Below, piece after piece: positions 1-9,555 of a stretch of 64,000 nucleotides of DNA; position 1 is the first letter of the stretch, and every line of letters begins with the position of its first letter. Below the pieces are notes generated by a model. The model did no database searches. It had not been told where the DNA came from and worked only from the letters and a program-made list of their open reading frames with translations. Origin of the DNA: Thinopyrum elongatum (taxonomy: Eukaryota; Streptophyta; Magnoliopsida; Poales; Poaceae); the NCBI GenBank assembly GCA_011799875.1, contig CM022303.1, forward strand, positions 552,270,793 through 552,334,792, given 5' to 3'. Both the position numbers and the translations under genes were made by a program.

Positions 1-68
1 ATTTTTTGGCAAAGTACGAAATTAATTCCACCATTCGTCATCTACCTTGGTTGAAGAGATTTTCAAAT

Positions 69-406
69 TCTCTACTCCTATAAAAGACTCAGTTGGTGAT
101 GATGGTGTGTCTGCCATCCGTCATTTCTGACAATTAGATCTGCATCTAATGGCTGTGAGGTAAGTTGTGGCATTTTTGCAACAATACCCCACTTCCCTGC
201 TCCAATTTGCAGAAAACCCCTTATTATCTTGAAAGCAACCACATCCCTCCCTCACCTCATCAAAACAGCCTGAGAAATATATTTGGAGTGAAACGTAATA
301 CATTTTTAGTGGTATATGTATATCAAAACAAGAGTGTTTTCTTTCAAGTTTGTGAACAAGTACTATTCTACTTTGGATCCGTTGCAACGCACGGGCACAT
401 TGCTAG
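69..406 (+). mobile_element. Non-autonomous Helitron, copy 1 (338 bp)
   Basis: Starts TCTCTACTCC and ends CTAG followed by T, which is the Helitron pattern (5' TC, 3' CTRR, insertion before T). A perfect 10-bp palindrome CGTTGCAACG at 380-389 lies 13 nt before the terminal CTAG, where Helitrons keep a hairpin. A second copy of exactly the same length lies at 1968-2305. There is no coding capacity. The host base before the 5' TC is T rather than the expected A, so the exact 5' edge is less certain than the 3' edge. Confidence 0.72.
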
Positions 407-665
407 TAAGCCCTATAACCGGAAAGGAGTACGTACTACTACTAGTAGTATTTGATTTGACAGCTAGCAAACCAGGACGGTAAAAAAACTGAGAAATGGA
501 CGGTAAACTAGTAAACTAGGACAGTTCCCGATATGGCTTTAATGCAGACGAGGGAGAGGATAGCAGTTCCCGAAATGTTGAACGGCCAATGATGCATCCT
601 CCTTCAATTAGCATGCTGAGGGAAGTAATGGGAGGAGGACGGGGAAAAGAGGCAGCACGATGTGA
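407..665. other. Intergenic sequence, no gene seen
   Basis: Unique-looking sequence between the Helitron and the promoter of the pseudogene at 687-1471. It includes a short degenerate duplication (aggacggtaaa / ggacggtaaact near 475-505). No open frame or structural RNA could be supported. Confidence 0.5.
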
Positions 666-686
666 ATGCAACGCAGTTTGCACTCA

Positions 687-692
687 TATAAA
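687..692 (+). promoter_or_regulatory. TATA box of the 776-1340 pseudogene
   Basis: TATAAA in a GC-rich context, 89 bp before the ATG at 776. This spacing fits a plant transcription start near 720. Confidence 0.6.
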
Positions 693-775
693 GGCGCCCC
701 TCCATTCCAATGCATCTACCACATCGTACGCACCTATGCACCTACACTAAGTGCAACAGTGCTCACTCCAGACCC

Positions 776-1340
776 ATGGCGACAATGCACGCGAGCGGCC
801 AGCGGCTGTGCCAGATGGCCCATGACGCTGGCCTGCGGCATGGCACCGAGGATCGTCTCCAGAGGGTGTTGGCGACCGGTTGGTTCATGGCCATCGTCGA
901 CGCCAGCTACGACTCTTAGTTGGACAAGATGATCATTGCCACCATCAAAAAGTTCATCGTCGTCAAGAAGCTCGCGAACGACATCACCGTACTGCTCCAG
1001 CCCATGCACCTGTGCTCCTCATTACCTGCCACCCTAATCGGCCTCCATGGTGAGAACCTCTTTCAAGCACTGGTGGCCCTGCGACTGCCCGCCGACGCAA
1101 CGAAGAATGTACACCTGGAGGTCGCGCTCGCTGGAGGCGCCTTGCTCTGCAAGAATTCGTCGACCTACACATCTACATGTACGTGGTAGTCGTGTACATA
1201 GGTATCTACAAGGCCGGTGAGGACACTACGATGTTGGCCTTCGTCAACCAGCTGGAAGCCTTGGACGCCTTTGTTGAGAAGCACCTTGACCTCGCCACAA
1301 AAGCCGCTGCTCCTAAGCCGCCGGTCGGTGGCCCAGCGCA
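776..1340 (+). pseudogene. Broken small cereal gene, unknown function
   Basis: A good start context (ACCCATGG) at 776 opens a frame that runs 47 codons to TAG at 917-919. The same frame then continues to 1187 with clearly protein-like composition (IKKFIVVKKLAND, LFQALVALRLPAD). From about 1150 the protein-like reading moves to another frame (VVVVYIGIYKAGEDTTMLAF, LEALDAFVEKHLDL) and ends at TGA near 1342, so there is also a frameshift around 1137-1150. TATA box upstream and AATAAA downstream complete a gene outline of about 190 codons. I do not recognise the family with confidence. Cereal-specific uncharacterised families such as DUF1110 would be worth testing. It is flanked by two Helitron copies, so it may be a decayed host gene or a carried fragment. 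Confidence 0.6.
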
Positions 1341-1467
1341 CTGAGTCGAGGAGGAGGAGGTCGTACGTTGATGGATGCATCTTTCTTCTTGCCTCCTATA
1401 ACCACCACTGTGATCGCGTCGTCATGGCCTTAATTCTTATTGTGCTATTGCATTCTCGTTCCAGTCA

Positions 1468-1473
1468 ATAAAG
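1468..1473 (+). terminator. Poly(A) signal of the 776-1340 pseudogene
   Basis: AATAAA about 125 bp after the last coding-like stop, in a T-rich 3' context (CCAGTCAATAAAGACATG). Confidence 0.45.
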
Positions 1474-1529
1474 ACATGTGCAATCCCTTTGCTCACATTT
1501 GGAGTCAATTATATGCATCACAGTAACTA

Positions 1530-1670
1530 GTACTCCATCCATCAATTTATAAGTTGTGCTTACCTTTTGCATCAACTTCGTAATTTACGTTCGATGCTTG
1601 ACCCGACCTACGAACTACTCCTAAATTCAAAAGCTGAGACCGAACTTATAAATTCAAAACTACTCGTGCA
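1530..1670. repeat. Possible degraded MITE with inverted ends
   Basis: AATTTATAAGTT at 1544-1555 is matched in inverse by AACTTATAAATT at 1643-1654. The left arm follows TACTCCATCCATC, resembling a decayed Stowaway/Mariner end. No clear TA duplication is left. Confidence 0.3.
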
Positions 1671-1967
1671 GCACGCCTGTCATGTTCGCAAGTTCAAAAC
1701 GAGAAACTGGAACACATACATGAATCAAGTCCCTTCCCCGTCGCATACCACACTGTCGTTCCGGCCCCCGGGTCAACACGCATTGGCTAGACTTTATATC
1801 ACTACAACATGTGGGACTACATGTGACCAAACCGACGATGCACCAACCTAGCTACTACCCTGCTTATCTGGCGGGAAAAGCCCCGCGCGCCCTAGCGTTT
1901 CCAATCGTTATTTCTATCTATCGATCATGCCAAGGAGCCGAACCAAATGTTACAATTTATACATGTT
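1671..1967. other. Intergenic sequence, nothing supported
   Basis: No gene or repeat structure could be supported here. Confidence 0.4.
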
Positions 1968-2305
1968 TCTCTATTCCTATAAAAGACTCAGTTGGTGATG
2001 ATGGTGTGTCTGCCATCCGTCATTTCTGTCCATTAGATCTGCATCTAACGGTTGTGAGGTAAGTTTTGGCATTTTTGCAACAATAGCCCACTTCTCTGCT
2101 CCAATTTGCAGAAAACCCCTTATTATCTTGAAAGCAACCACATCCCTCCCTCGCCTCATCAAAATAACCTGAGAAATATATTTGGAGTGAAACGTAATAT
2201 ATTTTTAGTGGTATATGTATATCAAAACAAGAGCGTTTTCTTTCAAGTTTGTGAACAAGTACTATTCTACTTTGGATCCGTTGCAACGCACGTGCACATT
2301 GCTAG
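1968..2305 (+). mobile_element. Non-autonomous Helitron, copy 2 (338 bp)
   Basis: Same ends and same length as copy 1: TCTCTATTCC start, CGTTGCAACG palindrome, CTAG end followed by T. By eye it is about 95% identical to copy 1. The two copies are in the same orientation 1.9 kb apart. The flanks after the CTAG differ (AAGCCC against AAAAGG), so these are two insertions or a duplication whose flanks have diverged. Confidence 0.72.
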
Positions 2306-2984
2306 TAAAAGGAAAAGGCATGCCGCGTTCGCATCGCACCCCCACACGCCCGGGACTCGGGAGTACTCCACGGTCCGTCTAGCACGCCACATAGCTAGGG
2401 AAGGCGTGTTGCCTAGCATTTTCACTTTCATGTGGGACCCACAGTGGAGCAAACCGACTATCAGTAAACCGCACCGCACCCGCCGCGTTGGAAAACAGAA
2501 ACGAGGAGGGGAAGACAAAGATCTAGTTGTAGCACGGAAGCCAAGAAATTTGGTGTCAGATGGGACTCGTTGATAGAGTAGGAGAACTCCGTATACTACT
2601 ACGAAGTTTGTACTACTACTACCACTATACAACTAGGTACGTGCACGGCACAGCATTGTAGGAGCAAAAAAACGGGAAGATCTTGTTTTGGGTGATTTTG
2701 TCTTTTTTCAGTCAACGTAGTATGAATAATATGATGTGGGGGGCACCCATGAAGCCACGTGGCACGTCGGGAGGTCTTATTAAGAGCTTCTTGTGTGGAT
2801 CGATCACACTGTCGTGCTACTCGTTCGAGAAGAACATGTATGGGTACAATTAGGTTATAGTAGATCCAAATCGCAGCCACCTGGACCATTGGATCAACAT
2901 CAATCAATGGTTTATATCGTGTACGTGCAAATACAAGCATTGACTGCATAAAAATAATGAATATAGAATATATAATACATAATA
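2306..2984. other. Intergenic sequence, no gene seen
   Basis: GC-rich at first (to about 2560) and then mixed. A minus-strand open stretch at 2267-2632 has no recognisable motif and overlaps the Helitron end, so it is not called. Confidence 0.4.
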
Positions 2985-3215
2985 CCGCATATTGGGTTTC
3001 TCTAAAGTCAAACTTTGTATACTTTCAACAAGTTTGTAGGAAAAAGTATTAACATATACACCACCAAATATATATCATTTGATTCATCATTGATTTTATG
3101 TCCACATCATGTAAATTTGTTAGTGTAAATGTTCATATTGTTTTCACCAAATTTGGTCAAGCTTTATAAAATTTGGCTGCAGTCAAAGCTATGTACGGAG
3201 TAAATTACAAATGGG
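2985..3215. repeat. Stowaway/Mariner-like MITE remnant
   Basis: The left part (AAAGTCAAACTTTGTATAC) and right part (TTGGCTGCAGTCAAAGC, ending TACGGAGTA) are imperfect inverted counterparts, and the AT-rich middle (TATTAACATATACACCACC) resembles Triticeae Stowaway-type MITEs. The ends are degraded and no clean TA duplication is visible. Confidence 0.4.
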
Positions 3216-3376
3216 GGAGTGGAATAGATATAGATATAACTATACAAATAAAAAATATAGTAATATAGTCTATAGATATAGATAAGGCTACTACCTTTTT
3301 TCTAGGTTAGAACTCGCGTTGTTGTGTACACATTGTTTTGCTTCGCTATCACTATTGCAGGATGCTACTAACGCGA
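3216..3376. repeat. AT-rich low-complexity tract
   Basis: Runs of imperfect TAGATA/TATAGA repeats (3228-3285) precede the CACTA-like left end. No gene is seen. Confidence 0.5.
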
Positions 3377-3980
3377 CACTACAATCAGAGACCCTTCGAC
3401 GAAACTGTGTGTGATGCATTAATCGCAAACGGTGATGTAAAAAAACCATCAAAAAAGATGCAAAACGTTTGCGATGGTGGATACATCAAACACGGTTCAG
3501 ATTTTAGATGCGTGTGCGATGCGGGGCATACGGTTGATCCATATGAACTGTTTGCGATGAGACGGAACAACAGAAACGGGCAACCATATCAAGGTGTGTG
3601 CGATATATGACATACAGTTCACCCCGATAAACTATTTTTGATGAGGCGGAACAACAAAAACAGGCAGCCAGATGAAGGTGTGTGCGATATATGGCATACA
3701 GTTCACTCGGATGAACTGTTTGTGATTAGGCAACACAAAAGAAACGGTCAGCCCGTTGAATGTGTGTGCGATATACGGCATACAGTTCACTCGGATGAAC
3801 TATTTGCGTTGAGCCAAGAGAACAGAAACGGTTCAACTTAACAAGATGTGTGTGATACGCGGCAAACAGGTCTGCAATCAGAAATGTGTGGGAAGACCGA
3901 TAACAACACAGACGATTCCCATTAACAAGCTGTGTGTGTTGTGAGCAAACGATTGCTGGTATACAATTGTGAGTGATTGA
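3377..3980 (+). repeat. CACTA-like terminus and subterminal repeats (left)
   Basis: Begins CACTACAATCAGAGACC at 3377, a CACTA-type start, followed by many degenerate units of GTGTGCGAT..., CGGTT/CAGTT and GAACTGTTTGCGAT. The clearest stretch (about 3495-3840) is made of units of roughly 80 bp containing GTGTGTGCGATATA, ACAGTTCACTCGGATGAACT and AGAAACGG. Such arrays are typical of CACTA (En/Spm) subterminal regions, which the transposase binds. Open frames here (e.g. 3338-3610) follow the repeat and are not genes. The family cannot be named from this. Confidence 0.6.
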
Positions 3981-4212
3981 TGAAAACATCACCGGCGGGT
4001 TCCATTCTTTAGTCCGTGTGCGATGTGATTTGCTCTGTCCGCACAACATCTACGCTCTGTCTACAGAGCATCAACATATATACTTAAAAAGACAGCATTG
4101 CATAACCAAATTAAGCATACAATTACACAAGTGACTACACACATAACATTTCCACACACCAAAGTAAGCAATTACATGCATAATAAACTAGGAGAAACGA
4201 GGATCTAATCAT

Positions 4213-4932
4213 CTACTTCTTGTTGCGACGACGCTTGCCATTGCTCTGCTTCCGGCTGGATCCCTGGCCGTTTTGGGGAAGGAGGCACTTCCTCATGTCA
4301 ACGATCCATGTGTACATCTCATAGCTCGTTTACGCCTCCTTAGCCGCATACACGACATGAGCTTTGTCGAGTTTCTCCATCCAGGCCGAGTGCCAGGCAC
4401 GCTTGTACTTGTTGCAGGAATCCTTCATGTCTCTATAGTAGGGATCGATGATGGCCTCGGTGAGGTGAACTAGTGAGTCCTTCTCATGCTCGTTGCTGCC
4501 CCAGATCTTGTATTGGCCCTGGATGTTGACAAGATTCTGGCAGGCGATGCCTGAATTCTTGAGCACCTTTACATCATTGGTGATGTCCACCATAGCGAAC
4601 ATGTAGTGGGGGCTGTTGACAAACCTGGCGAAACGCTTGCAAGGCCTTGTGGCCAGGCAGTAGTGGTAGACGAGGACATGATTGCACACGCACATCTGGG
4701 CGGCGGCGACCTTGGGACAAGACCCATCACAAGCGCGGGTGTACTCGAGGTTGAACCCGACCACCTTGTACTTCTCCTCAGCAAGCAGCAGCTCCATGAT
4801 GTGGATGGAGTGCTCCACCCAGACTGGGTTGTTGGTGTACACCACCGAGAGCTCCGTGAACCTTCTGTGGGTGTCCACCATGGCATGCATGGTGAACTGC
4901 TGCTCGTCGTCGGCAGCCGCTCGAAGCACCAT
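4213..4932 (-). pseudogene. Werner-like 3'-5' exonuclease family protein, degenerate
   Basis: A minus-strand frame from ATG at 4932 encodes 200 residues to TAA at 4330-4332. The same frame then reads another 38 codons, with a basic tail (GKRRRNKK), to TAG at 4213. The TAA therefore looks like a late nonsense change in a frame of about 239 residues. Similarity is to DnaQ-fold WRN-type exonucleases (DEDDy). The first motif reads GFNLEYT where the active family has D-x-E, so the first Asp is Asn. A second acidic motif (ITNDVKVL) is kept. The third motif is YAAKEAYTSYEMY, with Glu in place of the usual Asp. A paralogue lies at 40143-40844. It sits just inside CACTA-like subterminal repeats, so it may be transposon cargo. 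Family assignment is by motif only; catalysis is unlikely. Confidence 0.62.
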
Positions 4933-4999
4933 TGGAGCCGCGCAGGATACCCTCTAAGAATTTGTCGTGGTGGTCTGCTTCTTGCAATAGTGGGGCGCG

Positions 5000-5960
5000 A
5001 TCGAAAGGTTGAAGAGACAAAGAGTTAAATGGCCGCTGTAATGAATGGGGGCCAGCCGGCATGTAATTGTCACGTCTTGCACCGCGTTCATAGCGGAGGA
5101 TTCCAGTGCACGCTTGAGAACACCGCACGTGTTTTGTTTGACCATGCGTGGGCTCGAAGAGGCGCCAAATGTATCATTGGTGAGCCTGTTCCCACGCAAC
5201 CGCGTAGTTTACCACACAAGATTCCCGCCCGGCTAGTTTGGCCATGCATTGGCTAGAAGAGGGACAAATCGTGGGCGTCTATTGGAAAAAAGCTTTGTAA
5301 AAACGAAGTGTGTGGAATGACTTCGGTCATAAGTTTACCCGTGGGTGATGAGGTCAAAGTTACACAGAAAGGTGATGATGGACACTCGAGTGTGATAATT
5401 AATTCTGCGCTCTGCAGGGCACACGGTTGAAGAAACCAACTGTGTGCAATAATGTCGAAGATCGCAGTCGAGTTAGCTATACAGATCATGTGCTATGAGA
5501 TCGACAAGGTAAACACATTCGAGAATGGTTAATAAAATCTAAGTCCATTGCATATTAAGGTCAAAATAGTGCTACCAATATACGAGTCTCATACGATGCC
5601 ATTTCAACGATTGTACCACAAAAGCTCGAAATATTACAAGGTTCAAATTCCAGAGTTATATGGCTCAAATTCGAAGATTACAAGGTTCCAACTGATATTA
5701 GAAATGAAATTCAGCTCATCAGCTGCAAACGCCCGCACTGATCCGCTGAACATGGATATAAGAGATGTTCAAACTAATATTACCACTTGTAAGGCTGGTT
5801 TCGAAACCTCATAATTTTTGCAAAGGGGTCAGCCACTGAGAAGTCATGTATGGGGTTGACACGATGACTTCCAATTACTCTATCATTTGAAGTTCCAAAA
5901 TGAAATTCAGCTTTTTCGGAGCCTATTCCATTCTGCCGCAGCCGCCGGCGCTGATCAACA
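5000..5960. other. Region without a supported gene; internal CACTA-like motif
   Basis: No gene is supported. At 5419-5455 GCACACGGTTG and CAACTGTGTGC form an inverted pair of the kind found in the subterminal repeats at 3.4-4.0 and 9.1 kb. A CACTA-like element may end here, or the motif may be an internal copy. 5500-5830 is AT-rich with no feature. Confidence 0.4.
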
Positions 5961-5962
5961 AA

Positions 5963-7612
5963 TCATTCATTTTTGCGAAATAAATGTAGGGCAAATCTCA
6001 TTACCTTCAGCACCCTTGCTCTGACAACAAAGAACCTGGCGAATCTAATCTTCAGTAAGGTCCCTCGGTAGGAGTTCAAAGTAATTTCTGAGAGATGTAG
6101 ATCTAGGCATTCGATGTGATTGTTATATTGTATCACATTATCCACCACCGGGCCTAATCTTATCTGCAAAAGAAGAAAATGTGTTAGTACCTACATGCAA
6201 TTTTGAACACTACTATAGGCCTATTTGGTTTGCAGGATTTGTAAAATGCACTAACGTGCCATCTTCGATCCGACATGATTAACATGGGCATTTGATTACA
6301 ATCTAGAAAAATGTAGCCTTCTTCACAAGAGGTTGGAGTGGATGAAAAATTCCCTAAGAAAACTAGTACAGATGAATCCAAAGGAGAAATGCTTATGGAT
6401 TGTAACCATATGGATCAAGCAACCAATATGGGGGGGGGGACATGTATGTACTGAAATCCTCCAAAAATCCTTCAAAAATCATAGTACATTGTCATTGTAA
6501 ACTTGGAAAAAGGTGTCAAAAATTGAACTCCCTTATGGTTAACATTTAACAGGAAAGGAACATCACCTCGATATATAGCTTCTCCAGGCACGGAAAGCAT
6601 ATCAGGAAACTGACAACTTGGTCCAGATTGGGGCCGATAGATTCTAGTGCTAAGACCTTCACTGTGCGCAGTTTCGGGGTCAAGCTTGTCGGAATCATTT
6701 TCTGGATGACAGACGAACATACGTCTTCAAAATTAGAAATAATGTTAATTTCTAGAAGGAGAGGTAGAAGGCGGCTGTTGTACCTGAACGGGTGTGGATC
6801 CAATAACAAGTTCGGAGTATTTGTCAGACGAGTAACCCACCACTGTCAATTTCGGCGCAGAAATGACATTGATTCTTGTTGGACCTTCTTGATCAACTAC
6901 AAGTAATCTCTCAAGTGAAGGTGTGTCCTCAATGACCATACCATGGTACACATTTTGTGATGTCTTCTTGCAGAACCAGCAACACACATAAATAGTCCGG
7001 AGAGTCATGGAGGTGATGTGGAAGCTACTCAACCCATTGATCACCTGAAGACGAAGGTACTCGAGTGCAGTATAGCCATGGAGCAAGAGCTCCATGTCAT
7101 CGTTTGGGAGGCAGACGACGACGAGCTCGAGGTGCTTCAGTCATGGTAGAATAAGAGTGGGCACATCATTAAGGGGGATGGCAGTTCCTGAACTTGGCGA
7201 CGCGCAGCGTGGGCGCGAGGCGGAGCGTGGACATTGGCAGCGAGCGCATATGCCCATCATCAAAAGTGAGCCCCTAGAGCTGATCTAGGGTGGGGGGTCG
7301 GAACCACTCGTCAAGCTTGGCTCGGTCCTTGCTGTTGGAACGGAACTTGCCCATGCTAAGGCCTCTGGTTGGGCCATGGTGACTGCCGAGGATCTGGGAG
7401 AACGCATCCAAGCTTTTGCGATAGCCATGGCAGAGCTCGTGGGTGTCAATGAGGTCGAGAGTGGTGGAGTGCCATAGGGAGCGCCACCGCCGGGAAAGGA
7501 CAGTTGGCCATGCCCCATATTTGATTGGGAGGAGGGAGATGATGACTATCAACATATCATCGGGGAGGCTGCTGATAAAGTCTAGGCCTGCTGGAGTCGC
7601 TTGCGATTCTTG
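5963..7612 (-). pseudogene. F-box / LRR / FBD protein pseudogene
   Basis: Read on the minus strand. About 7600-7270 gives an F-box (SLPDDMLIVIISLLPIK then VLSRRWRSLWHSTTLDL) and the usual linker. 7095-6745 gives LRR-like sequence (HGYTALEYLRLQV, EDTPSLERLLVVDQ, INVISAPKLTVVGY). 6700-6570 gives TPKLRTVKVLALESIGPN and FPCLEKLYIE, ending at a donor-like GTGATG. 6169-5963 gives the FBD-type end (HIECLDLHLSEITLNSYRG, ARVLKVMRFAL) after a good acceptor (TTTTGCAG). Such proteins normally recruit targets to SCF ubiquitin ligases. Here a TAG stands at DQL*GLTFDDG near 7283-7285, the frame changes between about 7180 and 7140 (NCHPP to LNDVPTL), and another stop precedes LKHLELV. No start codon leads into the F-box, because the upstream reading belongs to the B3-like gene at 7619. 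Clearly dead. Confidence 0.78.
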
Positions 7613-7618
7613 CTCGAC

Positions 7619-8515
7619 CTACCTCCGCTTGTTGGCAGCCTCATTCTCCACCTCCAGAGTCTCCTCTTCAGCTGCGCTTTCTGATAGAAGTGGGAGTACA
7701 AGGAATATTTAGTTAAAACAGGGCAATAGAAAAGTGTATTGGTAACTAGAAGTTAGTAGGTAGGAATAGAGTAAGAAAATGGAATAACAATTGGTTGCTT
7801 AAATACTACACAATTCCATTGATATTGCTGGGTAAGTCAACATGCAGATACTTGAAAAGAACACTTACTTCGAACAAAGTCTGGACGGATGATATCGTCA
7901 GGGAAGTTAGCATATATCTCATGACCAGGCTCTTTTACGTGCAGTGCAATTTTAGTGCCAGCTTTCAGTACATAAAACTTAGAAATTTCTGTCCAAAGGC
8001 CCCTGCCAAAATAGGAGTGACCACGTTCATCAAGTCTTACAGTAGCAACGATTGTAAATCCATGGTTTGTGTTCAGTATGACGTCCATGCAGTCTTGATT
8101 TATGTAAAAGGAAAGATTGTGTACTACAGATTCTGTTGCATAGCAAGGGACGCACTGCAGAAAATGGTAGGATTGTTAAAGAATATGGTAACATGCAAAT
8201 ATGGGCGAAATTGAAAGAACTGTACAACAGTTGAAATCAAAGGACAAAAATCTATAATTAAACAGATAGGGTAACCATGATGTCATGGAAATATGAGAGT
8301 AATCGAAAGAACAATACATCATTAATTTGCCTAATATAGAAAGAAGAGGAAAAAAAATCCTCTTTGACGTATATGTTGCATGTGGCACCTTTTATCCAAA
8401 TGCAGCAATATATAGTATATGTTCAGGAAAGTAGGCCATGCCAACCGATTTAGGGTGAGATTGAACATACCGCATGCATCCTCAAGTCATCTGGTACGAT
8501 GAGATAGAACTCCAT
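7619..8515 (-). CDS. Small B3-like protein, three exons, 130 residues
   Basis: Exons on the minus strand are 8515-8471, 8154-7869 and 7680-7619 (45+286+62 = 393 nt, exactly 131 codons with the stop). Donors are GTATGT and GTAAGT; acceptors are CTGCAG and CTATCAG. The protein begins MEFYLIVPDDLRMHA. Its core TVRLDERGHSYFGRGLWTEI then KFYVLKAGTKIALHV and EIYANFPDD resembles the C-terminal half of a plant B3 DNA-binding fold (the hydrophobic strand, the G-W-like position, the L-K-x-G turn). The tail is acidic then basic (EEETLEVENEAANKRR). A complete B3 domain is about 100 residues, so this may be a divergent or half-domain protein. No lesion was found. A 5' leader with GTTACAAAAACCC-like sequence may extend to about 8990. 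It is enclosed by CACTA-like subterminal repeats and followed at once by the F-box pseudogene on the same strand. Confidence 0.6.
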
Positions 8516-9050
8516 GGATGTCTGGCCGAGGCCGCAAAGTCCTGATGTGTCCGCGCACTGTACACTCTATGAATGAAAGAAAATCCTCAAATTAGCTCGA
8601 ATAAAAATGAATCACGGCGATTTCGACCGGGTGATTAAAGGAGGCAGATGAACTGGGATAAGAGATGAGATAATATCTCATTAAATTAGTTATCTTGTTG
8701 CCCATGAGAAAAAACCCTCAATACGGTGGATTCCCCAATCGGGCGGAGCTGGGTCGACCGCGAGCAGCGTCGCGAAAGTCGATGGCGATATGCGGCGGCA
8801 AGCGGAAGTGGCGAAATGCGGTGGGGTTTGCCGGCAGCCTGGCGGCGGCGACAGGCGTCGAGCTAAGTGGTTGCCATGGTGATAGGCGGTGCCATGCAGA
8901 GTCGCGGAGGAGCTTGTGCAGGTGTGAATGGGGACCAGAGGGGCTGGCGGGCGGGGTGAGGGTTTTTGTAACGTGGGGATGGTGAGGGTTTTCTTTTTCT
9001 TTTTTGAATTGGGTGGTGAGGGTTTTCTGTCCCACAAAGAATTTCGGAGG
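8516..9050 (-). other. Probable 5' leader and intron of the B3-like gene
   Basis: The minus strand from about 9000 to 8700 is C-rich with repeated AAAACCCTCACC motifs, typical of a grass 5' leader. 8700-8580 is AT-rich and intron-like. An alternative upstream open exon near 8570-8516 (CADTSGLCGLGQTS) is in frame with MEFYLIV, so the protein could start earlier. No independent gene is supported. Confidence 0.35.
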
Positions 9051-9150
9051 CAACAGTTTGCTAGAGCCAACCGTGTGTGATTGACGTAGCAGGGAAAATA
9101 AAAGTCATTGCACACGGTTCCAATTTTGGGAACCGTGTGTGATTGACGTA
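9050..9150. repeat. CACTA-like subterminal repeat with perfect hairpin
   Basis: Two ACCGTGTGTGATTGACGTA units lie in tandem. CACACGGTTCC (9111-9121) and GGAACCGTGTG (9129-9139) form a perfect 11-bp stem with a 7-nt loop. The motif matches those at 5.4, 24.1-24.3 and 27.6-28.1 kb. Confidence 0.55.
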
Positions 9151-9153
9151 CTA

Positions 9154-9381
9154 CCTCCGTCCTGGTTTATTGGTCCCCTTTATAATTTGTGCCAAATTTT
9201 GACCAAAGATTTAACTAACAAATGTTTATGCATGTCACCAACAATTATATCATTGAACACCATGTTCAAATACGCATCCAATGATATAATTTTTGCTGAC
9301 CTGCACTAACATTTTGTCAGTTAAATCTTTGGTCAAAATTTAACACAAATTACAAAGGGGACGAATAAACCAGGACGGAGG
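9154..9381. mobile_element. Stowaway-type MITE (228 bp)
   Basis: Terminal inverted repeats start CCTCCGTCCTGGTTTATT and end with its near-complement AATAAACCAGGACGGAGG. Long inner homology (TTTGACCAAAGATTTAACT against AGTTAAATCTTTGGTCAAA) makes the whole element able to fold. TA flanks both ends (9152-9153 and 9382-9383). It has no coding capacity and is inserted next to the CACTA-like subterminal repeat. Confidence 0.85.
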
Positions 9382-9385
9382 TAGA

Positions 9386-9555
9386 TTCCATCAACCGAAC
9401 TGATTGCATCCATATCCCACATTTAGACATATGTAAACATAGATTAAACATACTCAAACGTAGATAAAAAGCATACACAAGCATAGTTCAACCATAAGTA
9501 CATAGTTCAGCCATCATTAAGACACTACATAGCCATGCATAGTTCGATCCCACAT
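9386..9555. other. Left flank of the Gypsy insertion
   Basis: AT-rich, with repeated CATAGTTCAACCATAAGTA / CATAGTTCAGCCATCATTA units. It joins to 20068 when the Gypsy element is removed and then forms the downstream side of the XS-zinc-finger pseudogene. The last five bases, CACAT, are the target duplication. Confidence 0.6.

Noticed and set aside
121..455. Open frames in the first Helitron copy, repeated at 2020-2573
   Set aside because: Same frames in both non-autonomous copies, no motif.
3338..4049. Open frames with repeated VCDIRHTVHSDELF-like peptides
   Set aside because: They follow the CACTA-like subterminal DNA repeat and are interrupted; no protein family resembles them.
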